NCBI GenBank assembly: GCA_963752965.1
Contig: CAVWAJ010000012.1
Span: 62,001 to 126,000 of the forward strand
Source of the DNA: QHXW01 sp963752965
GTDB lineage: Bacteria > Acidobacteriota > Terriglobia > Bryobacterales > Bryobacteraceae
DNA length: 64,000 nucleotides
Direction: 5' to 3'
Shown here: piece after piece, positions 32,034 through 40,948 of the stretch
Numbering within the stretch: the stretch's first letter is position 1
Layout: the number at the start of each line of letters is the position of its first letter
Made by a program: the position numbers and the translations under genes
Notes under the pieces: model-generated
The model's input: only the letters and a program-made list of their open reading frames with translations
Told to the model about the DNA's origin: nothing
Databases searched by the model: none

Positions 32034-33020
32034 TCAGCGCGGAGCGAAGACCTGCTGCACCTTGTATCCGCGCTGCTCGAGTAAGTGAACCACGCCGTCC
32101 GTCCCCACCATGTGGCCGGCTCCCACGACGACAAAACAGCGCTCGCCCGCCTTCAGGCATTGCTCAGCGCGGTCGGCCATGCGCGGATTGCGATCGGAGA
32201 ATACGCGCTTGGAATAATCGGGATCACCCTGCATCGAGGAAGAGAGGTACGCATCCAGCTTCGCGGCATCACCGTCCAGCCAGAAGCTCTGTAGCTGGTT
32301 GAAATCTTCGCTGCCTTGGCCCGCGCCCTTGAGGGCGGAACGCAGGCTCCGCTCCTGCTCGGCCTCAGGCATGCTCGCCAACAGGCGGAATTGATACTCC
32401 GCCGATTCGATTTGTTCGACGCGAATTCGCTGCGCCGCTTGAGCGAGAAAGTGCTGATCGATACCCGGCGCAAACTCCTGTTTCGCCATCTGCGCGGGCC
32501 CGAAAGCCGTGGCCATCGCCGCCAGCCACGGTTTCATTCTGGCAAACGCGTCCGGATTCATGCCGTTGGTCTGGCAAAAGCGGACCACCAGATTTTTCGT
32601 ATCGGCGCTGATGTGGTTCCAGAGGGAATCTTCGGACGGATAGAGGCCATTCGCCATCATCAGGGTTTGAAATTTCCCCTGGTCCATTTTGTTCAGGTCA
32701 ACCTCGACCACGAGAGTCGTGGAGTTCCGGAACGCCTGCTCGATGTGGTCTGGCAGAGGATACATCTCACGGGTGGCCATGTGGATGGAGCCGAGCAGAT
32801 AGATGGTGTGGTTGGCCCGTGAAGCTTTCCAAAGAAGGCCATGCCGCGCGCCGGAGCCCGCCGCATCGAGAGCAGGCTGCCAGACTGGATTGTGGGTGCC
32901 GGCCGCGGGCGGAGCAGGCAGAGTGACGACCAGCGTGTCGCGGGGAGCTTCCGGCGTCTGGGCCCAGGCCGGCGCCAGGAGCGCATAGAACAGCGCGGCG
33001 GCATAGGGAAGGCGACGCAT
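32034..33020 (-). CDS. TraB/GumN (TIKI) family protein, exported
   Basis: Starting at M-R-R-L-P-Y-A-A-A-L-F-Y it is 328 residues with a signal peptide ending W-A-Q-T. The mature part has the TraB/GumN blocks: Y-L-L-G-S-I-H-M-A near residue 80, V-E-V-D-L-N, K-P-W-L-A-A-M and the closing V-V-V-G-A-G-H-M-V-G-T-D-G-V, with the paired G-x-x-H motifs thought to bind metal. Relatives include the eukaryotic TIKI metalloproteases; the bacterial role is unclear. GGAGGG lies only two bases before the ATG, so the true start could be up to 15 codons earlier. Confidence 0.85.
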   Translation of the reverse strand: MRRLPYAAALFYALLAPAWAQTPEAPRDTLVVTLPAPPAAGTHNPVWQPALDAAGSGARHGLLWKASRANHTIYLLGSIHMATREMYPLPDHIEQAFRNSTTLVVEVDLNKMDQGKFQTLMMANGLYPSEDSLWNHISADTKNLVVRFCQTNGMNPDAFARMKPWLAAMATAFGPAQMAKQEFAPGIDQHFLAQAAQRIRVEQIESAEYQFRLLASMPEAEQERSLRSALKGAGQGSEDFNQLQSFWLDGDAAKLDAYLSSSMQGDPDYSKRVFSDRNPRMADRAEQCLKAGERCFVVVGAGHMVGTDGVVHLLEQRGYKVQQVFAPR

Positions 33021-33094
33021 TCCCTCCGATTCTACGGGCGGCGCGCGCCCGGCAACAGTCGGCAAAGGTTAATAGCGGCGCGCTACCTGGCGAG

Positions 33095-34348
33095 CTATAC
33101 CACCACCGCCGCCAGTTCGACCTCCGAGCGGTTGCCCTCCACGACCACGATGCCGCTGTCGGTCACGTGGTAAAAGCGGCGGTCGTATTCCAGGTCGTAA
33201 CCGATGGTTGCGTCCTCGGGGAGGTGCACATTCTTATCCAGAATTGCGCGACGCACCTTGGCGCGGCGCCCGATATCGCAGTTATCCAGGATGATCGAGT
33301 CCTCCACGAGCGCGCCGGCGTGCACGCGGACCCAGCGGCCCAACACGGAATTGCGCACGACGCCGCCGGAAAGAATCGAGCCGCCCGCGATGACCGAGTC
33401 GATGGCCTGGCCGCGCCGGTTCTCCTCATCGAAAGTAAACTTCGCCGGCGGATCAGGAAAGCTCGAGGTGCGCAGCGGCCACTGACGATTGTAGAGGTTG
33501 AGGGCGGGCCATACGCTGCGCAGATCCATGTTGGCTTCATAGTAGGCGTCGATGGTGCCGACGTCGCGCCAGTAAGCTCCGAGGTCCTCCGGCTCGCCGG
33601 CGATGCGGTTGGCCTGGAAATTGTAGGCGTATACTTCCGACCGCGCCACCAATTGCGGCAGAATGTCGCGGCCAAAATCATGTGAGCTGCGTTCGTTGGC
33701 GGCATCGTCCTGCAACTCGCGCAGCAGGGTGCGCGTGGAGAAGACATAATTTCCCATGGAGGCATAAACGCGCTCGGGGTCTCCGGGAATTGTGGGCGCG
33801 TCCGCCTTCTTTTCGTGGAAGCGCACGATGCGGCCGTCGGGCCGGCATTCGATGACGCCGAAATCGGCCGCCAGGCGCTTCTCCACCGGAATCGCCGCCA
33901 CCGTCACCGCCGCGCCCTTGTGCTGGTGGTACTCGACCATAGTCGCAATGTTCATGCGGTAAATGTGATCGGCGCCGAAAATGGCCACGACATCGGGGTT
34001 GGCCTGTTCGATCAGATTGATGTTCTGAAAGATGGCGTCAGCGGTTCCCTGGTACCAGGTCTCGTCGGCCGAGCGCATCTGCGCGGGCACCGGGATGATG
34101 AACTGGTTCTTGAGCAGCCCGCCGAACTGCCAACCCTCGTTCAGGTGCTGCAGCAGGGACTGGCTACGGAACTGGGTCAGCACATAGATCGAATAGATTC
34201 CGGAATTGATGAAGTTGCTCAGCACGAAGTCGATGATGCGATATTTGCCTCCGAACGGAACCGCCGGTTTGGCGCGCTCCTTGGTGAGCGGGTAGAGCCG
34301 GGTACCCTTTCCTCCGGCCAGGACGAGACCGAGCACGCACAAGCGCAT
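33095..34348 (-). CDS. glgC: Glucose-1-phosphate adenylyltransferase
   Basis: A 417-residue enzyme that makes ADP-glucose from glucose-1-phosphate and ATP, the committed step of bacterial glycogen synthesis. Nucleotide-binding L-A-G-G-K-G-T-R-L is at 11-19, and K-P-A-V-P-F-G-G-K-Y-R-I-I-D-F follows. Y-Q-G-T-A-D-A, F-G-A-D-H-I-Y and W-R-D-V-G-T-I-D-A-Y are catalytic blocks, and the C-terminal 130 residues form the left-handed beta helix. All look intact. No other glycogen gene is beside it, and the only glgB in the window is a remnant at 4881-5385, so branching enzyme must lie elsewhere. The ATG has no clear ribosome site. Confidence 0.95.
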   Translation of the reverse strand: MRLCVLGLVLAGGKGTRLYPLTKERAKPAVPFGGKYRIIDFVLSNFINSGIYSIYVLTQFRSQSLLQHLNEGWQFGGLLKNQFIIPVPAQMRSADETWYQGTADAIFQNINLIEQANPDVVAIFGADHIYRMNIATMVEYHQHKGAAVTVAAIPVEKRLAADFGVIECRPDGRIVRFHEKKADAPTIPGDPERVYASMGNYVFSTRTLLRELQDDAANERSSHDFGRDILPQLVARSEVYAYNFQANRIAGEPEDLGAYWRDVGTIDAYYEANMDLRSVWPALNLYNRQWPLRTSSFPDPPAKFTFDEENRRGQAIDSVIAGGSILSGGVVRNSVLGRWVRVHAGALVEDSIILDNCDIGRRAKVRRAILDKNVHLPEDATIGYDLEYDRRFYHVTDSGIVVVEGNRSEVELAAVVV

Positions 34349-34453
34349 ATCGCAGGCTATTGTGCCAGTAGAATCGAGGCCGCCGCAAGCGCGTGTTCCC
34401 AGGCATGATGCCGGCGTCGTATCATCTTGATTCCGGAAAGGGAGGATTGTGGG

Positions 34454-34813
34454 ATGCGAAAGACGATTCTGTGGAGCGCCGCCATTTCATCGGCGCTGAC
34501 ACTGGCGGCAGTATGGGGCTTCGGCTGGGCCGCGCTGCCATCGAAAATTGCTTTGGAAAATGCACACGTACGCGTTACCGAAGTGACCTACGCGCCGGGC
34601 GTGCCCCGCGAGCGGTCTACGCGGCCCACCAACCAAGTGATCGTTTTTCTGGACGACTGCCGTTACCAGCGCCTCGACTCATTCAGCGGGGAGAAAACGG
34701 TACGCGAACGCAAGTCGGGCGATGTGATCTGGCACGACAAGGGCGAAGACGCCCCGCAGCTCATCAACCTGGGATCGCAACCCTACCGCACGCTGGTGAT
34801 CGAATTGAAGTGA
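34454..34813 (+). CDS. Small exported cupin-like protein
   Basis: The start M-R-K-T-I-L-W-S-A-A-I-S-S-A is placed 9 bases after GGGAGG, giving 119 residues. A hydrophobic leader (to about residue 27) precedes a beta-rich part: V-R-V-T-E-V-T-Y-A-P-G-V-P-R-E, then Q-V-I-V-F-L-D-D-C-R-Y-Q-R and L-I-N-L-G-S-Q-P-Y-R-T-L-V-I-E-L. V-T-Y-A-P-G followed by the final strands matches a single cupin barrel of the kind found as small acidobacterial proteins. Metal-binding His residues are nearly absent (H in I-W-H-D-K), so enzymatic function is doubtful. It is convergent with the 992-residue SBBP protein. Confidence 0.6.
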   Translation: MRKTILWSAAISSALTLAAVWGFGWAALPSKIALENAHVRVTEVTYAPGVPRERSTRPTNQVIVFLDDCRYQRLDSFSGEKTVRERKSGDVIWHDKGEDAPQLINLGSQPYRTLVIELK

Positions 34814-34824
34814 CCGCGAGGCGG

Positions 34825-37803
34825 CTACTGGACGACCACATTCACGGGCGTGCTCGACTGATGGCCCACGGTCAGCACCACGGGATTGTTGCCTGAGACC
34901 GCGCTTCCCGGAACTATTACCTCGACGCGGAAGAAACCCTCAATGGAATTGGGCGCCGTAGTGGCGGAAACCAACGTTGCTTTGACCCCTCCAATCTTTA
35001 CCGAAACTGACGAGATGGGTTGCGGCAGGCTCGAAGCACCAACGATTTCCCCATCGACGCCATCCGGGATCAAAGGTCCTTCCCCAGTGGCGTAGATCTG
35101 GATGGTCGAGCCCTTCGCCGCGGGATTGCCTGGACCATTGACGCTGTTATCCTCGTTTAGGATTGCGCCCTGCCCATTGCCTAGCGAGAAAATCGCGGGC
35201 GCCGACATCAAAACCAGGTCACCGATCACAGTGCCCGCGACGCCGTTGTAATAAACCTGGATGTTGACGCTGTCGCCGAGGCTGTTGTAAAGCGCGTACG
35301 GCACGACCGCGTTGATCTGGAACGCCTGCACATACAGCAGCGGCGCAGGGAAGCCGTTTACCAGCACCTCGACGCCGGCCAGCTTCGTGGCCATCTTTCC
35401 ATTGGAGATTTCCCCGGTTTGGCCAACTAGGGGCCCGAGGCCTGAACCCTTCAGGGTAAAGATCAGCCCTGGCGACAATCCGGTGTCTGTGAGGCTCGCC
35501 GAGTTGGCGACCGATGCTAAGGTAGGCCCGGTCGCAGAGAGGTTGAACTCAGCAACGTAAGCATCGCTGTTGCCGCCGCCGAACGTTTGCTGATACCCGC
35601 CCAGTGTCACCGGCGCGTTGGTTGAGGACACAGTCCCCGCCACCGCTACCCACTTTCCAGTCGGGTCAACCGCTACCGCATCCAGGGCATCGCCCGAGCT
35701 CCCTCCCAGATAGGTTGAGTAAAGCAGGGACGCCATTCCGGATTTGGAAGGATCGAACCGCGAGACGAATCCCTGCTCGGTGGGAGATGGTCCGCTATCG
35801 TAGCGTTGGAACGCGTCAGGCGTAACCGGGAAGCCGTACGAATCGGTTTGCCCGACGACCGTAATGATCCCGGCCGAATCCACCGCGATGCCAAAGCCCT
35901 GATCGTCCAAAGCTCCGCCCATGTAAGTCGAGTACACCAGCTGCCCGGAGCCTGAGCCGGAGGGATTGAGCTTCGTGATGAATGCATCGCCTGGTCCGGC
36001 GTAACCGTTTACCGACGTGGATCCGGCATACTTCGGATGAAAAGCTCCTGAGGTAACTGGGTAGTCATCCGCGTTGGTCCAGCCCGTAACATAGATGACA
36101 CCCGCCGAATCGACTGTTAGGGCCGATCCGGAGGTTGAACCATCCGCTCCTCCCAGATAAGTGGCGTAGGTCAACCCCCCGCTACCGCCCGTCAAGGTAA
36201 ATTCCGCGACGAATGCGTCGGTCAGGTTCGGGCCGCCCGTATTGTTTTTAAAGGAAGCGGTGCCTTGGTAGGCGTTGGAGCTCACCGGCAGATCGGTCGA
36301 GAGTGTGGTGCCCGTTATGACTACGACGCCGGGAGCCTTCACCGCGATTGCGTTGGCCGTGTCTGCGGCTGTGCCGCCGTAGTAAGTGGAATAGACGAGA
36401 CTGGTTCCATTCGGCGCGACCTCGCTCAGAAAACAGTCAGCTGATCCCTTTATGGCGCTCTGGTATGGCGATCCCGCCGTGGGAAAATCCTTAGAATACG
36501 TCTGTCCCGTGACGTAGGCAGCCCCGTTGGCATCGACCGCGATGCCAAAGGCCTCGTCCTGGTAGGAACCGCCAAGATAGGAAGAGTACACCAGAGACTT
36601 CCCGTCCGCCGTCACTTCCGTAATAAACACGTGGTGGCAAATCGAGGCGTTGCCACTCGAGTCCGTGCAGTTTTGTGTCGTGTTGAAAGTGTTCTGGAAG
36701 GCGTGCTTCATCGGGAAATCGAGCGAGAGTGTGCGGCCCGTGACATACGCGTTGCCGCTCTTGTCGAGCGCGATCGCGAAGCCCTCATCGCTGGTACTGC
36801 CCCCAAGAAATGTCGAATAGAGGAGCGAATAATAACCCGACACCGACGGATTGAACTTTGAGATGAACGCTAGGTCGGTGCTGTTGGTGTTAGGGAAGAA
36901 GCCTCTGTTTCGCAAAGGGAAATTGCTGGAGGCCGTGCTGCCGGTCACCCAGAGGTTCCCTTGCTGGTCCATGGCCATCGAGCTCGCGACGTCGCTGGCG
37001 CCGCCGCCGAGGTAGGTCGCGTAGCTCAAAACGGGATCGACCACCAGCGTTTCGTTCGGATCATAGCGATCGATCGCAAGCCCGGCGCGCCGTCTTCCCA
37101 GAACGACATAACCGCCGCCCACCAGCTTGTCGCCATGCGCCGTCCGCTGATAGATTCGCGGCTTACGGTTCCGAATTTCGACGCTGCCGATCTTCACCGT
37201 CAGATCTCCGCTCGCGTCCGCCGCGATACTGTCGGCGCCGTCGAACGTCAACCGGATCTTGGACGGATCCGCGCCTGGCCGCACAACGAAGTCGTATTCC
37301 AGATCCTGCGGGTTTCCATAGAACACGACGTCAATGCCGGGATACACATTGCTATAGCGAACCTTCCCGAACTGCGGCACGCCCGCGTGCCATTGGCTGC
37401 TGTCGCGCCCCAGGAAGTAGTTGCTCACGCCGGTACGCAGTTCCTCCCCATCCATCCGTGGCGCGTGATTGCCGCCCTCGAAGCGCACCTCCAGAACCGC
37501 GGTACCGGATTTGCGTTCCGGACCCGCGGCAATGCTCATCACCGCGCCTCGCGGAGTCAACCAGAGCGTCGCCCGCCCGGTACGAGCCAGGTATTTTGCG
37601 TGTGCATCGGTCTGCCCTACGTTTGGCTCAAAAGCCACCGGACGCAACGGAGTGGCGACTGCGCCAGCGAACGCCAGACCGGCCGACACCGCGAGCAACG
37701 CGACGAGCTTGCTAAAGTTCGCGCCGCGCGTGGGCCCACACGTCCGACGTATCCAAAATGGGTGGAAAAACTGAAATTTTGGCACGAAACAGAAGGATAG
37801 CAC
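34825..37803 (-). CDS. Secreted SBBP-repeat protein with C-terminal TIGR03437 domain
   Basis: A 992-residue exported protein. After a leader (hydrophobic L-V-A-L-L-A-V-S-A-G-L-A-F-A near 33-47) comes an N-terminal domain with F-E-P-N-V-G-Q-T-D. About ten SBBP beta-propeller repeats follow, each with the pattern Y-S-T-Y-L-G-G-S, then A-V-D, then G-x-x-Y-V-T-G-x-T, D-F-P and D-A-F-V. The last 230 residues (V-A-N-S-A-S-L onward; Y-A-T-G-E-G-P) form the TIGR03437 domain typical of Solibacter proteins. A cell-surface or secreted binding role is likely. The true start is uncertain because the first 32 residues are atypical. No gene follows in the same direction. Confidence 0.88.
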   Translation of the reverse strand: MLSFCFVPKFQFFHPFWIRRTCGPTRGANFSKLVALLAVSAGLAFAGAVATPLRPVAFEPNVGQTDAHAKYLARTGRATLWLTPRGAVMSIAAGPERKSGTAVLEVRFEGGNHAPRMDGEELRTGVSNYFLGRDSSQWHAGVPQFGKVRYSNVYPGIDVVFYGNPQDLEYDFVVRPGADPSKIRLTFDGADSIAADASGDLTVKIGSVEIRNRKPRIYQRTAHGDKLVGGGYVVLGRRRAGLAIDRYDPNETLVVDPVLSYATYLGGGASDVASSMAMDQQGNLWVTGSTASSNFPLRNRGFFPNTNSTDLAFISKFNPSVSGYYSLLYSTFLGGSTSDEGFAIALDKSGNAYVTGRTLSLDFPMKHAFQNTFNTTQNCTDSSGNASICHHVFITEVTADGKSLVYSSYLGGSYQDEAFGIAVDANGAAYVTGQTYSKDFPTAGSPYQSAIKGSADCFLSEVAPNGTSLVYSTYYGGTAADTANAIAVKAPGVVVITGTTLSTDLPVSSNAYQGTASFKNNTGGPNLTDAFVAEFTLTGGSGGLTYATYLGGADGSTSGSALTVDSAGVIYVTGWTNADDYPVTSGAFHPKYAGSTSVNGYAGPGDAFITKLNPSGSGSGQLVYSTYMGGALDDQGFGIAVDSAGIITVVGQTDSYGFPVTPDAFQRYDSGPSPTEQGFVSRFDPSKSGMASLLYSTYLGGSSGDALDAVAVDPTGKWVAVAGTVSSTNAPVTLGGYQQTFGGGNSDAYVAEFNLSATGPTLASVANSASLTDTGLSPGLIFTLKGSGLGPLVGQTGEISNGKMATKLAGVEVLVNGFPAPLLYVQAFQINAVVPYALYNSLGDSVNIQVYYNGVAGTVIGDLVLMSAPAIFSLGNGQGAILNEDNSVNGPGNPAAKGSTIQIYATGEGPLIPDGVDGEIVGASSLPQPISSVSVKIGGVKATLVSATTAPNSIEGFFRVEVIVPGSAVSGNNPVVLTVGHQSSTPVNVVVQ

Positions 37804-37907
37804 TGACTTGAGACGCGTGACTAGGCACAGGGGTTACTGTATGAGCGTTGCCCGCCAGAGAGGTGTGAATTGGCGGCCCAGTGGCGCAATTCCGCTACAA
37901 TCACTGC

Positions 37908-38873
37908 ATGTCGAAAACGCACTTTCGCACCGCAGCCGTGATCGGTACCGGGATGATGGGGCCGGGCATCGCGGGATGCCTGGCCTTGGGCGGCGTGCCC
38001 ACAACCATCCTGAGCCGCACCGACGAAACCGCCGCCCAGGGACTCGATGCCGCCCGCGCGCAGCTCCGCATTCTAGCCGAGAACGGCCTGGCCGAGCCGG
38101 CCGACGTGGGCGACGCCTCCGGCCGGCTCAGTGCTTCCTCGGCGTTCGACCGCACGGTGGCGAGCGCCGATCTGGTGATCGAATCGGTTCCCGAGAACAT
38201 GGACCTGAAACAGAAACTGTTCGCGCGCATGGACTCGCTCGCAGACCCAGCCGCCGTGCTCGCGAGCAACACCAGCGGCCTGAGCATCACGGCTATCGCC
38301 TTGCACTGCCACCATCCCGAGCGCATCCTGACCACGCACTTCTGGAATCCACCGCATCTGATGCCGCTCGTTGAAATCGTGCAGGGCGAAAGGACCTCGC
38401 CGGAGATCGCGCAGAGCGTGCGTGAGTTGCTGGCCGCGTGCGGCAAAGTCCCCGTGATCGTCAAACGCGACCGGCCGGGGCAACTCGGCAACCGCCTGCA
38501 AATGGCGCTCGTGCGTGAGGCAGCCTACATCGTGGAAGAGGGAATCGCCGATGTGGAAGATGTCGATCTCGTGGCCAAGAACGGCTTCGGCCTGCGCATG
38601 CCTGCCTACGGAATTTTCGAGCATCAGGACGCCGTCGGCCTGGATATGGGCCTCGCGATCACCGATTATGTCGCCCAGGATTTATACAACCTGCCGAAGG
38701 CGCCCAACCTGTATCGCGCGAAAGTAGCTCGCGGCGAACTGGGCGCGAAAACGGGCAAGGGCTTTTACGACTGGTCGAAGAAATCCATCGACGGCGTGAA
38801 AGCGCAACGCGACCGCTTCGTCATTGAGGTTTTGCGCAGCCGGCGGACCACGCCGAAGCCGGCGGCCGGTTAG
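37908..38873 (+). CDS. 3-hydroxyacyl-CoA dehydrogenase family protein
   Basis: A 321-residue NAD-dependent dehydrogenase of the 3-hydroxybutyryl/3-hydroxyacyl-CoA type. The Rossmann motif A-V-I-G-T-G-M-M-G-P-G-I-A is at the start. Catalytic-type blocks S-N-T-S-G-L-S-I, T-T-H-F-W-N-P-P-H-L-M-P-L-V-E and the C-terminal N-R-L-Q-M-A-L-V-R-E-A follow; the H in T-H-F-W-N-P is the catalytic His. W-N-P in place of F-N-P resembles the CHB_DH branch acting on short or carnitine-like substrates. There is no ribosome site. TACAAT lies only 6 bases before the ATG, so the mRNA may be leaderless. Its end overlaps the end of pepA by 4 bases. Confidence 0.88.
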   Translation: MSKTHFRTAAVIGTGMMGPGIAGCLALGGVPTTILSRTDETAAQGLDAARAQLRILAENGLAEPADVGDASGRLSASSAFDRTVASADLVIESVPENMDLKQKLFARMDSLADPAAVLASNTSGLSITAIALHCHHPERILTTHFWNPPHLMPLVEIVQGERTSPEIAQSVRELLAACGKVPVIVKRDRPGQLGNRLQMALVREAAYIVEEGIADVEDVDLVAKNGFGLRMPAYGIFEHQDAVGLDMGLAITDYVAQDLYNLPKAPNLYRAKVARGELGAKTGKGFYDWSKKSIDGVKAQRDRFVIEVLRSRRTTPKPAAG

Positions 38874-40330
38874 TCCACCCAGTTCATCGCCAGATTGACG
38901 AACGTCCGCACACCCACGCCCGAGGGTCCTTTCGACGCGTATGGCTTCGATTCCTCCAGCCAAGCCGTGCCGGCGATGTCCAGATGCACCCACGGCGTCT
39001 CATCGGCGAAGGCGGCGAGGAATAGGGCCGCGGTGATGGCGCCGCCCGGCCTGCCGCCCACGTTCGCCAGGTCGGCGAAAGGGCTCTTCAATTGCTCTTT
39101 GTAGTCCTCGTCGAGGGGCAGGCGCCAGGTCTTCTCGCCAGCGGCCCGCGCGGCATCGAGCACGCGCTCCACCAGCCGGTCGTTATTGCTGAACGCCCCG
39201 ATGTTCACGTGCCCTAACGCCACGACGACGGCGCCGGTCAAGGTCGCTGCGTCCACCAGATGCGTGCAGCCCAGCCGCTTCGCGTACGTCAGGGCATCCG
39301 CCAGAATCAAGCGCCCTTCGGCATCGGTGTTGATTACCTCGATGGTTTTTCCGGAAAGCGAAGTCACGATGTCGCCCGGCCGCTGCGCGCGGCTTCCGGG
39401 CATGTTCTCGACCGCCGGAATCAGCGCCGTGACGGGAATCGGCGGCTTCAGTTGCGCCAGCGCGCGCATGGTTCCGATCATCGCCGCGCCACCCGCCATG
39501 TCGTACTTCATCTTCTCCATGCCGTCAGCAGGCTTGATGGAAATGCCGCCCGTGTCGAAGGTGACGCCCTTCCCCACCAAGCCCAGATGCGCCGTGCCCG
39601 TTGCCGACCCATCCGGACGGTACCGCAGGATGATCAAGGCGGGCGGCTCGGCGCTTCCCATGGCCACGCCCAACAGCGACCCCATGCCGAGCTGCTGCAT
39701 GCGATCCTGGTCCAGCACTTCGCACTCCAGCCCGAACGCTGTGGCCGTGCGCCTCGCCGTTTCGGCCAGCGATGTTGGCGTCAGCCGGTTGGCGGGTTCG
39801 TTGACCAGCTCGCGCGCCAGGTTCTGCGCTTCGGCGGTGGCACGGCCACGCACGAGCGCCGCATCCAGACCCGCGCCTCCGTCGGGAACGGCCACGGTGA
39901 AGCGGTCCACCGTCTTTACGTCCTTCTTATCGCTCTTGTAGCGATCCGGCTCGTAATCGCCGATCAACGCGCCCTCTACCGCCGCCTCCACATGATCCGC
40001 GCCAGCGAAGCCGGAGTCCAGCAGCAGGGTGATCGAGCGCATGGAGCGCGATTTCAGGTGCCGCAGCGCCGCACCGCTCACCCGCCGCAGCTCAGCCGTC
40101 GTGAATTTTTCCACCGCTCCGCAGCCGGCGAGCAACACCCGTTTCGCCCGAAATCCGGCCGGGTTGTGCACCAGCGTCATCTCGAAAATTTTGCCGGTAA
40201 CTTCACCCGAACCGTATACCTCGCTCAGGGGATCTTTGAACCGGCCATTCGGTTGGCCATCAAACGTCAGGGCCACCAGCGCATCGCACTCCAGGTTTTC
40301 GACCGATCTCTGCTCTAAAGAAATTTCCAT
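38870..40330 (-). CDS. pepA: Leucyl aminopeptidase (M17)
   Basis: A 486-residue cytosolic aminopeptidase releasing N-terminal residues from peptides. The M17 signature N-T-D-A-E-G-R-L is at 334-341. Metal ligands and the active site are present in V-G-K-G-V-T-F-D-T-G-G (K254, D259), Y-D-M-A-G-G (D277) and D336/E338. The N-terminal domain carries the usual mixed fold. Length is normal. The gene starts directly after the smpB stop, so smpB-pepA form an operon. It is convergent with the dehydrogenase gene, sharing 4 bases. Confidence 0.95.
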   Translation of the reverse strand: MEISLEQRSVENLECDALVALTFDGQPNGRFKDPLSEVYGSGEVTGKIFEMTLVHNPAGFRAKRVLLAGCGAVEKFTTAELRRVSGAALRHLKSRSMRSITLLLDSGFAGADHVEAAVEGALIGDYEPDRYKSDKKDVKTVDRFTVAVPDGGAGLDAALVRGRATAEAQNLARELVNEPANRLTPTSLAETARRTATAFGLECEVLDQDRMQQLGMGSLLGVAMGSAEPPALIILRYRPDGSATGTAHLGLVGKGVTFDTGGISIKPADGMEKMKYDMAGGAAMIGTMRALAQLKPPIPVTALIPAVENMPGSRAQRPGDIVTSLSGKTIEVINTDAEGRLILADALTYAKRLGCTHLVDAATLTGAVVVALGHVNIGAFSNNDRLVERVLDAARAAGEKTWRLPLDEDYKEQLKSPFADLANVGGRPGGAITAALFLAAFADETPWVHLDIAGTAWLEESKPYASKGPSGVGVRTFVNLAMNWVD

Positions 40331-40813
40331 TTATCCTCCGTATTTGGCCTTGCTCCGCCGGACGGCGTCCCGCGCCTCGTTCTCGGCGGTGCGCGCCCGC
40401 TCGGCCTCGCGCTTGTCGTGCATCTTCTTGCCGCGAGCCAGCGCTAGCTCGCATTTGATTTTCCCGCCCTTCAGGTAAATCTTGGTAGGGATCAGCGACA
40501 GGCCCTTCTCCCGCGTCTTGCCCAGCAGTTTGTCGATCTCGCGGCGATGCAGCAGCAGCTTCCGGCTGCGCACGGGCGAGTGGTTCTCGCGGTTCCCGTG
40601 CGAGTACTCGCTGATGTGGGCGTTCATCAGCCATGCCTCGTTCTTCTCAACCGCGGCATAACTGTCGCGAAGCTGAATCTTGCCCGCCTTGGCGGACTTC
40701 ACCTCGGTCCCGGTGAGCACAAGCCCCGCTTCCACGCGGTCCATCAGAAAATAATTGTGCCCGGCCTGTCGATTGTCGCTTAAAATCTTGAATTCGGCTT
40801 CTTTAGTCGCCAA
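40331..40813 (-). CDS. smpB: SsrA-binding protein
   Basis: A 160-residue RNA-binding protein that brings tmRNA to stalled ribosomes for trans-translation. A TTG start (40813) with GGGGA 8 bases upstream gives L-A-T-K-E-A-E-F-K-I-L-S-D-N-R-Q-A, the right N-terminus; the frame is open 38 codons further up but those are not SmpB-like. Conserved blocks are G-L-V-L-T-G-T-E-V-K-S, N-A-H-I-S-E-Y, R-K-L-L-L-H-R-R-E-I and the C-terminal K-K-M-H-D-K-R basic tail. All expected parts are present. It is divergent from the secretin gene and lies directly upstream of pepA. Confidence 0.95.
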   Translation of the reverse strand: MATKEAEFKILSDNRQAGHNYFLMDRVEAGLVLTGTEVKSAKAGKIQLRDSYAAVEKNEAWLMNAHISEYSHGNRENHSPVRSRKLLLHRREIDKLLGKTREKGLSLIPTKIYLKGGKIKCELALARGKKMHDKREAERARTAENEARDAVRRSKAKYGG

Positions 40814-40948
40814 CGTTCGGTTCCCCGTGGAGTCGCGCCCCGAAATTGCTCTCAACGCCGGAAAGCCGCGACGCGTCAGACATTTTGATGATAAAGCACA
40901 TGCGGCCCGTGTCGCATCCTGCGACAATATTCTATTGCAACATCTAAC

